Shown in pieces: positions 1-5,518 of a stretch of DNA of 5,518 nucleotides. The position numbers were made by a program, and so were the translations under genes. The notes below the pieces were generated by a model. That model ran no database searches, was not told where the DNA came from, and worked only from the letters and a program-made list of their open reading frames with translations. Source of the DNA: JAYZVT01 sp050248375 (GTDB lineage: Bacteria; Pseudomonadota; Alphaproteobacteria; Rhizobiales; Methyloligellaceae); assembly GCA_050248375.1 (NCBI GenBank), contig JBFWSL010000237.1:1-5518 (forward strand). The letters are read 5' to 3'. The first letter of the stretch is position 1; the number at the start of each line of letters is the position of its first letter.

Positions 1-95
1 TGTTCGACACCAACATCGACGACAAGTACCGGCGGGCCCTCGACAAGATCGGCATCGACCCGTCCCGGCTGACCAGCGAAGCCGGCCACGCCTGA
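1..95 (+). CDS. C-terminal fragment of an unidentified protein (5' end outside the window)
   Basis: An open frame (codons starting at position 3) runs in from the left edge and stops at TGA 93-95, leaving 30 residues. The tail begins FDTNIDDKYRRALDKIGID and ends SEAGHA. It is hydrophilic and probably helical, with no membrane segment or catalytic motif. The GC-rich third positions match the other genes here. I do not recognise the family. It converges on the c-di-GMP gene at 398-3517, so it is not part of that operon. That it is coding is inferred from composition, the open frame and the non-coding palindromes that begin soon after the stop. Confidence 0.6.
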   Translation, partial: FDTNIDDKYRRALDKIGIDPSRLTSEAGHA

Positions 96-148
96 AGGCT
101 TACATCGGGACATGACGCTCGCACCCACCGGGGCGGACCGCGCCCGAT

Positions 149-162
149 CCCCCCGCGGGGGG
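149..162. repeat. Perfect 14-bp palindrome, C6-GC-G6
   Basis: Six C, then GC, then six G form a perfect self-complementary site 54 bp after the left gene's stop. A weaker hairpin lies just upstream, with arms GGGCG 131-135 and CGCCC 141-145. Together they could help end or protect the left gene's mRNA, but no T-run follows, so a standard intrinsic terminator is not supported. Confidence 0.4.
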
Positions 163-177
163 CCTCAATCCGGTGAA

Positions 178-204
178 TGGACCCCGGCTCAAGGCCGGGG
201 TCCA
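178..204. repeat. REP-like palindrome, copy 1
   Basis: Arms TGGACCCCGGC (178-188) and GCCGGGGTCCA (194-204) are perfectly complementary over 11 bp, with the 5-base loop TCAAG. The core GGACCCCGGC/GCCGGGGTCC recurs as whole or half copies at 236-248, 287-301 and 331-352. That recurrence marks a repeated extragenic palindrome family rather than a single terminator. From memory, similar GGACCCCGGC palindromes are scattered between genes in many alphaproteobacteria. No T-tract follows on either strand. Confidence 0.7.
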
Positions 205-237
205 GCGACAGATGCAGCCGGGGGCTGAGTGGCATGG

Positions 238-297
238 ACCCCGGGCCTTCGCCGCGCCGTAGGGGCTTCGGCCCCGCAGGCGGGTCAGGCCCGGGGT
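238..297. repeat. Nested palindrome with an inner UUCG hairpin
   Basis: The outer arms ACCCCGGGCCT (238-248) and AGGCCCGGGGT (287-297) are perfectly complementary over 11 bp. Inside them CGCC (250-253) can pair with GGCG (279-282). The centre is a perfect stem GGGGC (262-266) and GCCCC (271-275) closing a TTCG loop, which in plus-strand RNA is the very stable C(UUCG)G tetraloop. The outer arms are related to copy 1. The element looks like a REP palindrome opened by a second, smaller hairpin. Confidence 0.6.
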
Positions 298-330
298 TTC
301 GCCGGGCTGTAAGACGGGAGAGGGTACGAA

Positions 331-350
331 ACCCCGGCGAAGGCCGGGGT
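331..350 (-). terminator. Possible terminator or REP-like hairpin after the GGDEF/EAL gene
   Basis: Read on the minus strand, ACCCCGGC (350-343), loop CTTC (342-339) and GCCGGGGT (338-331) form a perfect 8-bp stem starting 47 bases after the receptor gene's stop. The bases TTCGT follow, so the stem ends in only three T in a row. The position suits a transcription terminator for the minus-strand operon, but the weak U-tract makes a 3'-end stabilising REP hairpin equally likely. It belongs to the same palindrome family as 178-204. Confidence 0.4.
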
Positions 351-397
351 CCGGCAACGACGAGCCGACAGACGATCGTTCCTGAAATCACCCTGCC

Positions 398-3300
398 CTA
401 GCGCGCGGGGGCGGCGCTGGCGTCGGGGACCTCGTCGGCGGAAGCGCCGGACTTGGCCTTGGCGGGCTTCTTCGCCCGCCCGTTCGCCTGCCTGGCCTTG
501 TCCTCGGTGGCGCGCTTGCCGATCATCAGCATGTCGGCGAAGCCGCGCTCGCCGCCCGCGGAGGCGGCGGCCGCCTTCTTCTGGGCCTTGGCCAGGGCGG
601 ACAGCAGCGAGGTGACGTCCTTCTCGGTCATCGGCGCGCCGTAATGGAAGCCCTGGGCGTATTCGCAGCCGATGGAGCGCAGGTAGTTGATGTCGCTGGC
701 CGACTCCACGCCCTCCGCGATCACCTGCTTGCCGAGTTCATGCGCCAGCGTGACCACCGACTTCAGGATCACCGGGGTCTGGCCGTTATGGCCGCTGTCG
801 CGGACGAAGGTCTTGTCCACCTTGATGATGTCCACGGGGAAGCGGTGCAGGTAGCTGAGGGAGGAATAGCCGGTGCCGAAATCGTCCAGCGCCAGGCAGG
901 CGCCGAACTTCTTGAGCAGGCCCAGCACCTCGACCGCCTGTTCGGGATTGTCCATCACCAGCGACTCGGTGATCTCCAGGCAGAGGGTGCCGCGCAGGAT
1001 GATCTCGCGGCTGAGGATGTTGCGGATGTGCTGCAGCAGCTCCTGGCGGAAGAGCTGGCGGCTGGAGACATTGACGTTGACGAAGAGCGGGTCCTGCTCG
1101 CGGGGCAGCATCTTCTGCCAGATGGCCGCCTGCCCCACCGCCTGCTCCAGCACATAGGCGCCGAGGTTGACGATCAGGCCGGTCTCTTCCGCGATGGGAA
1201 TGAACTCGTCGGGGGTGAGCAGGCCGCGCTTGGGATGCTCCCAGCGGATGAGGGCCTCGAAACCTGCCAGCGAGCTGTCGCTCAGGCGCGTAACCGGCTG
1301 ATACAGAATCTTGATCTGCTTGCGGTCGAGCGCCCGTCTCAGGTCGCTTTCCAGCGGCAGCCGCTCGCTGTCCTCGCCGCGCATGCTGGGCTTGAAGATC
1401 TCGATGCGGTCGGTTCCCGCCGCCTTGGCGCGGAACATGGCGATCTCGGCTTCCTTGAGCAGGTCCTGGTGCTGCTCCTGGTGGCCGTCGTAGACGGCGA
1501 TGCCGATGCTGCCGGTGAGGATGATCTCCTTGCCGCGTATCTTCATGGGGCTGCGCAGGGAGCGGCGGATGCGCTCGGCCAGCATGGCGATGTGCTGGGG
1601 CTCGGTCTCCGACACCAGCAGCACGGCGAACTGGTCGCCGCCCATGCGGGCCAGCGTGTCCTGGGCGTTGAGATGCTTGGCCAGGCGGCGCGCCACCGTG
1701 AGCAGCATGCTGTCGCCGACGACGATGCCGAGGCTCTTGTTGACGTTCTTGAAGCGGTCGATGTCGACGAAGATGATGGTCGGGCGCTTGCCCTCCCCCT
1801 CGCGGGCGCGGGTGATGGCGCCCGAGAGGCGGTCCAGCAGCAGCTCGCGGTTGGGAAGGCCGGTCAGGCTGTCATGAACCGCGTCGTGCAGCAGGCGCTC
1901 ATGGGTGCGCTTGCTGCTGGTCACATCGCGCATGACGCCGACGCAGCGCATGGCCCGCTGCTGCGAAGCCTCCACGGTCTTCGAACGCAATTCGAACCAG
2001 AGATAGGAGCCGTCGCTCCGGCGCAGGCGGACGTCGGTGTTGATGGAGCCGCCGTTGCGCTCCTGCACCGACCACAGCATGAGGCGGAAGTTCTCCCGGT
2101 CGGCCGGGTGCACGAACTGCAGCCATTCGTCCACGCTGCAGGTGAGGATGCCGGGCGGCAGCTTGAGGGCTTCCTCCACCTCGCTGCTGACGGAGATCTC
2201 GCTGCGGCGCAGATGCCACTCCCATGTGGCGGCCCCCGCCCCGTCGAGCGCCAGCGCCTTGAGCTGGATGCGGCTGGGGGGCGCGCCCTGCAGCGGCTCG
2301 CCGCCGCGGAAGGCATACTGGGTGACGGTGAAACCGAGCAGAACGATGATGAGCACGAGGCCGGCGATGAGGCCGGAGATGACCACCTCGCCGGAAAGCT
2401 TGCCGATGGCGGCGAGGAAGGCCCCGAAGATCCACACCAGAACCAGCATCCAGGTGGGCACGAGGGAGAGCGCGCGCTCCTGGCCGCGCAGCGCCAGATA
2501 GATGATCAGCAGGGCGCCGATGCCGCCGACGGCGGCCAGGGAGAAGCGCGCCAGTCCCGAGGCGAGCTTGGGGTCGATGACGGAGACCGCGATCAGCGCG
2601 ATCTGGGCCGCGAGCCAGCCGGCGAAGGCGATGCGTATCCAGGCGTGCCAGAAGCGCACCCTCAGATAGGTGTAGAGAAGCAGCACGAAGCTGGCCGCGA
2701 AGACGGCTTCGGAGGTGGCGCGGTAGGTGGCGTTGCCTTCCGGGCTCAACTGGAAAAGCTGGAACAGCTTGTGCCAGAAGCCGAATTCGACGCAAAACAC
2801 GGCGAGCGCCGCCCAGGCGACGAGCGCGGTCGCGGGGAAGATGGCCTTGTGATTGGCCGCGAACAGCGAGGTCAGGAAGATGGCGATCAGGCCGACGATG
2901 CCGAGCATGATGCCGTTGAACAGCATGCGGTCCTTCTGCTTGCGCTCGAAGGCCTCGGGCTTCCACAGGGTTATGCGCGGGATCTGGGCCGCGCTCATTT
3001 CCGCCACGTAGGTGACGGTGGCGCCGGGGTCGACGGTTATGCGGAAGATGTCGGCCTGGTCGTCGGTCAACTGGTCGGGGCGGAAGCCCTGGGATGGAGT
3101 GACGGCGATGATGCGGACGGCGTCGAGGTCGGGCCAGAAGATTTTCGATCCGGCAAGCGCGTAGCGCGGCGCGACCAGCCAGCGCACCAGGGGCTCGTCG
3201 GAGGGATTGCGCAGGGCGAAGACGATCCAGTTCGGATTGGTGCCCGGTGTCGTCGCCTCGACGCTGATGCGGCCGGCGATGCCGTCGGTGCCGGGCACGG

Positions 3301-3517
3301 TCTCGGTATGGAGGCGGTCGCCGCGGCCCTCGTAGAGTTCGCCGAGCGCGGTCACGTCGAAGCGCTCCTCGGCCGGATCGACGATGATGGGCTGCAGGGC
3401 ATGGGCGGGACCGGCGAGTGCCGCGGCCCCGATCTGGATCAGCGCGAACAGGACAAGGGCGAGCGCCCGCATCTGCGGACACAGCGGCCAACTCCTCCCC
3501 GTAACAGTCCAGACCAC
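398..3517 (-). CDS. Membrane 7TM-PAS-GGDEF-EAL protein, probable c-di-GMP phosphodiesterase
   Basis: This 1039-residue sensor probably hydrolyses c-di-GMP to pGpG at the inner membrane in response to a periplasmic signal. Residues 16-40 look like a signal peptide ending AHA. Residues 41-195 form a periplasmic domain resembling 7TMR-DISMED2 (WIVFALRNPSDEPL, 97-110). Seven hydrophobic helices lie near 201-221, 226-248, 268-286, 292-314, 319-343, 351-373 and 378-399. A PAS domain (about 421-536) links to GGDEF (544-708) and EAL (720-972). EAL residues E754, N816, E848, D878, D879, K899, E935 and Q955 are all present, with the loop DDFGTGYSSL. GGDEF is degenerate: GGDQF at 626-630, I598 for the usual His, K594 for the usual Asp, and N617 for the I-site Arg. 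The tail (973-1039) is rich in Ala and Lys. It is the last gene of the minus-strand train. The listed GTG start has GAGG 5 bases upstream; ATG at 3472 (Met16) is the main alternative. Domain order is secure; net activity is inferred. Confidence 0.95.
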   Translation of the reverse strand: MVWTVTGRSWPLCPQMRALALVLFALIQIGAAALAGPAHALQPIIVDPAEERFDVTALGELYEGRGDRLHTETVPGTDGIAGRISVEATTPGTNPNWIVFALRNPSDEPLVRWLVAPRYALAGSKIFWPDLDAVRIIAVTPSQGFRPDQLTDDQADIFRITVDPGATVTYVAEMSAAQIPRITLWKPEAFERKQKDRMLFNGIMLGIVGLIAIFLTSLFAANHKAIFPATALVAWAALAVFCVEFGFWHKLFQLFQLSPEGNATYRATSEAVFAASFVLLLYTYLRVRFWHAWIRIAFAGWLAAQIALIAVSVIDPKLASGLARFSLAAVGGIGALLIIYLALRGQERALSLVPTWMLVLVWIFGAFLAAIGKLSGEVVISGLIAGLVLIIVLLGFTVTQYAFRGGEPLQGAPPSRIQLKALALDGAGAATWEWHLRRSEISVSSEVEEALKLPPGILTCSVDEWLQFVHPADRENFRLMLWSVQERNGGSINTDVRLRRSDGSYLWFELRSKTVEASQQRAMRCVGVMRDVTSSKRTHERLLHDAVHDSLTGLPNRELLLDRLSGAITRAREGEGKRPTIIFVDIDRFKNVNKSLGIVVGDSMLLTVARRLAKHLNAQDTLARMGGDQFAVLLVSETEPQHIAMLAERIRRSLRSPMKIRGKEIILTGSIGIAVYDGHQEQHQDLLKEAEIAMFRAKAAGTDRIEIFKPSMRGEDSERLPLESDLRRALDRKQIKILYQPVTRLSDSSLAGFEALIRWEHPKRGLLTPDEFIPIAEETGLIVNLGAYVLEQAVGQAAIWQKMLPREQDPLFVNVNVSSRQLFRQELLQHIRNILSREIILRGTLCLEITESLVMDNPEQAVEVLGLLKKFGACLALDDFGTGYSSLSYLHRFPVDIIKVDKTFVRDSGHNGQTPVILKSVVTLAHELGKQVIAEGVESASDINYLRSIGCEYAQGFHYGAPMTEKDVTSLLSALAKAQKKAAAASAGGERGFADMLMIGKRATEDKARQANGRAKKPAKAKSGASADEVPDASAAPAR

Positions 3518-3526
3518 GCCAACCTC
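3492..3526 (-). promoter_or_regulatory. Two competing ribosome-binding sites for the GGDEF/EAL gene
   Basis: GAGG at 3526-3523 lies 5 bases before the GTG at 3517. A much stronger site, GGGGAGGAG at 3500-3492, lies inside the longer reading. It is 19 bases before ATG 3472, too far for ordinary use, but 7 bases before an in-frame CTG at 3484. Starting at CTG or ATG would give a more compact signal peptide; starting at GTG adds 15 residues. The sequence alone does not settle which start is used. Confidence 0.4.
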
Positions 3527-3536
3527 AATTCAATGC

Positions 3537-3553
3537 GGCCCGCCGGACGGGCC
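3537..3553 (-). other. Stem-loop between the acetyltransferase and GGDEF/EAL genes
   Basis: Arms GGCCCG (3553-3548 on the minus strand) and CGGGCC (3542-3537) enclose the 5-base loop TCCGG. It sits in the 53-bp gap, 17 bases after the acetyltransferase stop and 19 bases before the GTG start. GCATTG follows, with no T-run, so it is unlikely to be a full terminator. It could be an mRNA processing or stability element that sets receptor expression apart from the upstream genes. Confidence 0.4.
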
Positions 3554-3570
3554 AAGACAAGCAAGATGCC

Positions 3571-4158
3571 CTAGGGCCGCAGATGATCTTCAAGCAGGGC
3601 GAACAGCACGTGATCCTGCCACAGCCCGTTGATCTTCAGATACTGCTGCGCGAGCCCTTCCCGGCGGAAGCCGGTTTTCTCGAGCAGCCGGATGGATGCC
3701 TTGTTGTGCGGCAGGCAGGCCGCCTCGATGCGGTGCAGCCGCAACGACTCGAAAGCGAAGGGAGCAAAGGCCCGCAATGCGTCCGACATGTGGCCCTTGC
3801 GGGCATGCGGGGCGCCGACCCAGTAGCCGAGCGTGCCCGCCTGGGCGACGCCGCGGCGCACGTTGCTGAGGGTCAGGCCGCCAAGCAGGAGGCCCCCGGA
3901 GCGGCTGAAAACGAAAAAGGCATAGCCGAGGTCCTCGCGCATGTCGCGGGCGTAGTAACGCAGGCGCCGGCGGAAGGACCCCCGGGTCAGCTCGCTAGCG
4001 GCCCAGGTCGGCTCCCAGGGCGTGAGGAACTCGCGGCTGCGCGAACGCAATTCCGCCCACTGGCCATAATCCGACATCAGCGGCGCGCGCAGCATCACCT
4101 CGTCGCCGAAAATGACCGGTCCGGTGTCTATGAAGCTGTTCTGCCGCAGAAGCGCCAT
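3571..4158 (-). CDS. GNAT-family N-acetyltransferase, RimJ/RimL-like
   Basis: This 195-residue cytoplasmic enzyme should transfer acetyl from acetyl-CoA to an amino group. RimJ/RimL relatives acetylate the N-terminal residue of ribosomal proteins. The single GNAT fold fills the protein and the length is normal for the family. The strand GYWVGAPHARKGHMSDAL (111-128) holds the acetyl-CoA-binding motif A, with ARKGH in the place of the usual Q/RxxGxG/A loop, followed by its helix. HNKASIRLLEKTGF (151-164) is the typical motif B, and the LRAP near residue 23 fits the family's N-terminus. The ATG lies 7 bases after the peptidase stop. A GGAG at 4172-4169, just before that stop, is 10 bases from the ATG, so translation is probably coupled. 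The real substrate cannot be read from sequence: RimJ-like names cover many paralogues, including small-molecule acetylases. Confidence 0.9.
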   Translation of the reverse strand: MALLRQNSFIDTGPVIFGDEVMLRAPLMSDYGQWAELRSRSREFLTPWEPTWAASELTRGSFRRRLRYYARDMREDLGYAFFVFSRSGGLLLGGLTLSNVRRGVAQAGTLGYWVGAPHARKGHMSDALRAFAPFAFESLRLHRIEAACLPHNKASIRLLEKTGFRREGLAQQYLKINGLWQDHVLFALLEDHLRP

Positions 4159-4165
4159 GACCGTG

Positions 4166-5452
4166 CTACTCCGCCTCCGCCGCCGCCCCGTGGGGCAGCA
4201 TGGATATGAGCCGTTCGGTCGTCTCGGCCGTGGCCGTCGGGCCCACCGCGACGAAAGAGGGCCTGGAGCGGGTGAGCAGGCGTTCGCCGAACCTGCGGAC
4301 GCTTTCCGCGTCCACCGCCTCCACGCGCGCCACCATCTCCGACATGGGCACGGCGCGGCCGTGGACGGCGAGCTGGCGGCCGAGCTGTTCGGCGCGGGCG
4401 CTGGAGCTTTCCAGATTCATGAGCAGGCCCACCTTCATCTGGGCGCGAACGCGGGAAAGCTCGCTCTCAAGCGCCGGCTTCGACGCCATCCGCTCCATTT
4501 CGCCAGCCACCACCTGCATGAGCTCGCCCTGCGAGGCGTCTCCGGTAGCGGCATAGATGCCGAAGATGCCGGTATCGGAGAAGCCCCAGCAGAAGGAGTA
4601 GATCGAGTAGCACAGGCCGCGGTTCTCGCGCGCCTCCTGGAAGAGCCGGGAGGACATGCCGCCGCCGAGCACCGCGGAGAAGGCCTGGGCGACGTAATAG
4701 TCCGCGTGGGACGCGGGCAGCGCCTCGCAGGCCAGGATCAGGTGGGTCTGCTCGACGGGCCTGCGGGCGTGGCGGACGGTGCCGGCATAGCGGGCGGGCT
4801 GCGGCGGCGCGGGCGTGGAGTGCGGCAGCTCGGAAAGGCGGTCCCCGGCGAGCTTGACGATGCCATCGTGGTCCACAGCGCCGACCGCGGCGAGAATGAT
4901 GTTGCCGGGCGAGTAATGCTCGCGCCGGTAGGCTTCCAGCTCCTTCGGCCCGAGCGCGCCGACGCTTTCGGGCGTGCCCAGGATCGGACGGCCGAAAGGC
5001 TGGTCGGGATAGGCTGCCTCCAGGATCAGATCGAAGGCGGTGTCCTCGGGCGAGTCCAGCGAGGCGGCGATCTCCTGCAGGATGACCGCGCGCTCCTTGA
5101 GCAGTTCGGCCTTGTCGAAGGAGGGCCGCTGCACGATGTCGCCGAGGATGTCGAGGCCGAGGCAAACATCCTCGCCCAGCACGCGGGCATAGTAGGCGGT
5201 GTTCTCGAGGCTGGTGGCGGCGTTGAGATCGCCGCCGACCGCCTCGATCTCCTCCGCGATCTGGCGCGCGGTGCGGTTCCGGGTCCCCTTGAAGGCCATG
5301 TGCTCGAGGAGATGGGAGAGCCCCTGCTGGCCCTTGCGCTCGGAGCGGGCGCCCGCCCCGGCCCACAGGCCCAGCGAGACCGTCTGCACATGGTCCATAC
5401 GGTCGGTGACGACACGCAGGCCGCCCGGCAATGTGGAGACGCGGGTGCTCAT
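4166..5452 (-). CDS. M16-family (pitrilysin-like) zinc metallopeptidase
   Basis: This 428-residue peptidase resembles the mitochondrial processing peptidase beta subunit and the bacterial short M16 enzymes. The inverted zinc motif HLLEH occupies 47-51: H47 and H51 bind zinc and E50 is the catalytic base. E127, 76 residues after H51, fits the third zinc ligand, and E120 is the second conserved glutamate of ERAVILQE. The N-terminal M16 domain spans about 12-160 and the C-terminal domain about 165-345, the latter with GGGMSSRLFQ (263-272) and the conserved ENRGLCYSIYS (276-286). The length matches single-chain members that dimerise. There is no signal peptide, so it is probably cytoplasmic. Bacterial relatives degrade peptides; the substrate here is unknown. 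The ATG overlaps the upstream TGA as ATGA, and GGAG at 5464-5461 lies 8 bases before it. With every catalytic residue intact it should be active, unlike the inactive partner subunits of some M16 pairs. Confidence 0.95.
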   Translation of the reverse strand: MSTRVSTLPGGLRVVTDRMDHVQTVSLGLWAGAGARSERKGQQGLSHLLEHMAFKGTRNRTARQIAEEIEAVGGDLNAATSLENTAYYARVLGEDVCLGLDILGDIVQRPSFDKAELLKERAVILQEIAASLDSPEDTAFDLILEAAYPDQPFGRPILGTPESVGALGPKELEAYRREHYSPGNIILAAVGAVDHDGIVKLAGDRLSELPHSTPAPPQPARYAGTVRHARRPVEQTHLILACEALPASHADYYVAQAFSAVLGGGMSSRLFQEARENRGLCYSIYSFCWGFSDTGIFGIYAATGDASQGELMQVVAGEMERMASKPALESELSRVRAQMKVGLLMNLESSSARAEQLGRQLAVHGRAVPMSEMVARVEAVDAESVRRFGERLLTRSRPSFVAVGPTATAETTERLISMLPHGAAAEAE

Positions 5453-5517
5453 GTCGTGGACTCCGTCGCGGCGCGGGCCCGGCTCTCGATGTGGGCGGCA
5501 ACGGCGCGGGCATCGGC
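5449..5517 (-). CDS. thrC: C-terminal tail of a probable threonine synthase (5' part outside the window)
   Basis: A minus-strand frame enters from the right edge and ends at TGA 5451-5449, giving 22 residues that include AVAAHIESRARAA. Its stop overlaps the peptidase start by four bases (ATGA), which shows tight translational coupling. No catalytic residue lies in the window. The assignment rests on the helix-like, Arg/Ala-rich tail resembling the end of threonine synthase, and on my recollection that thrC often precedes this peptidase and acetyltransferase pair in alphaproteobacteria. Threonine synthase converts O-phosphohomoserine to threonine using PLP. That an upstream gene ends here is well supported; its identity is only moderately so. 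Confidence 0.5.
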   Translation of the reverse strand, partial: ADARAVAAHIESRARAATESTT

Positions 5518-5518
5518 G

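Larger units (their letters stand above)
96..397. other. Convergent intergenic region rich in GC palindromes
   Basis: This 302-bp stretch lies between the stop of the left plus-strand gene and the stop of the minus-strand GGDEF/EAL gene. I see no credible gene in it: the short open frames on both strands run through palindromes and are rich in Gly, Pro and Arg. It contains a small hairpin at 131-145, a 14-bp palindrome at 149-162, a hairpin at 178-204, a nested structure at 238-297 and a hairpin at 331-350. Between convergent genes these probably end or stabilise the two transcripts. None has a real T-tract. Confidence 0.75.

Noticed and set aside
149..204. The palindromes as a CRISPR array
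   Set aside because: The units are self-complementary, irregularly spaced and of different lengths, with no unique spacers of constant size and no cas genes.
100..401. Small open frames on both strands in the convergent gap
   Set aside because: They translate palindromes into Gly/Pro/Arg-rich peptides, have no good ribosome-binding site, and overlap each other.
1899..3491. A 530-residue minus-strand frame overlapping the receptor gene
   Set aside because: It is a frame-shifted reading of the same gene, made mostly of Arg, Ala, Pro and His. The receptor frame explains the region with conserved domains and no frameshift.
3532..3560. A possible promoter in the gap before the GGDEF/EAL gene (TTGTCT at 3560-3555)
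   Set aside because: At 16-19 base spacing there is no acceptable -10 box, only CGCATT or CATTGA, and the spacer is occupied by the stem-loop.
644..3574. A 976-residue open frame on the plus strand, opposite the GGDEF/EAL gene
   Set aside because: It is the mirror of a GC-rich coding gene. Its translation is dominated by Ala, Gly, Asp, Glu and His with no recognisable domain, while the minus strand encodes clear PAS, GGDEF and EAL motifs over the same bases.
3583..4209. A 208-residue plus-strand frame opposite the acetyltransferase
   Set aside because: It is antisense to a complete GNAT gene, shows no domain, and reads into the peptidase gene's end with a Pro run.
4467..5513. A 348-residue minus-strand frame overlapping the peptidase
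   Set aside because: It is an Arg/Pro/Ala-rich shadow in another frame. The peptidase frame carries HLLEH and the other M16 motifs.

Overview
The window is GC-rich DNA. Its codon use, protein families and gene order suggest an alphaproteobacterium; I cannot name the genus. The evidence is the very high G+C at third codon positions, a 7TM-PAS-GGDEF-EAL receptor, and the order threonine synthase, M16 peptidase, RimJ-like acetyltransferase, c-di-GMP enzyme. I recall that order from alphaproteobacterial genomes but did not check it here.

Layout: positions 1-95 hold the last 30 codons of an unidentified plus-strand gene. Positions 96-397 are a 302-bp non-coding gap between convergent genes, filled with GC-rich palindromes of the GGACCCCGGC/GCCGGGGTCC type. 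The rest is one minus-strand gene train, read from right to left. It begins with the C-terminal tail of a probable threonine synthase (5449-5517), whose stop overlaps the next start as ATGA. Then come an M16 zinc peptidase (4166-5452), a GNAT acetyltransferase (3571-4158, 7-bp gap), and, after a 53-bp gap containing a stem-loop, a large membrane c-di-GMP signalling protein (398-3517).

How the genes may work together: the overlaps and short gaps point to one transcript with translational coupling, at least from thrC through the acetyltransferase. The peptidase and acetyltransferase look like housekeeping protein-processing enzymes. The terminal gene is a sensor: a periplasmic domain, seven membrane helices, a PAS domain, a degenerate GGDEF domain (GGDQF) and an EAL domain with every catalytic residue I checked. 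I predict that it degrades c-di-GMP and that its GGDEF domain is regulatory or weakly active.

I see no clear sign of a new defence or mobile system. The points most worth following are the GGDEF degeneracy beside an intact EAL domain, the nested and mutually exclusive palindromes at 178-352, and the uncertain start of the receptor gene.
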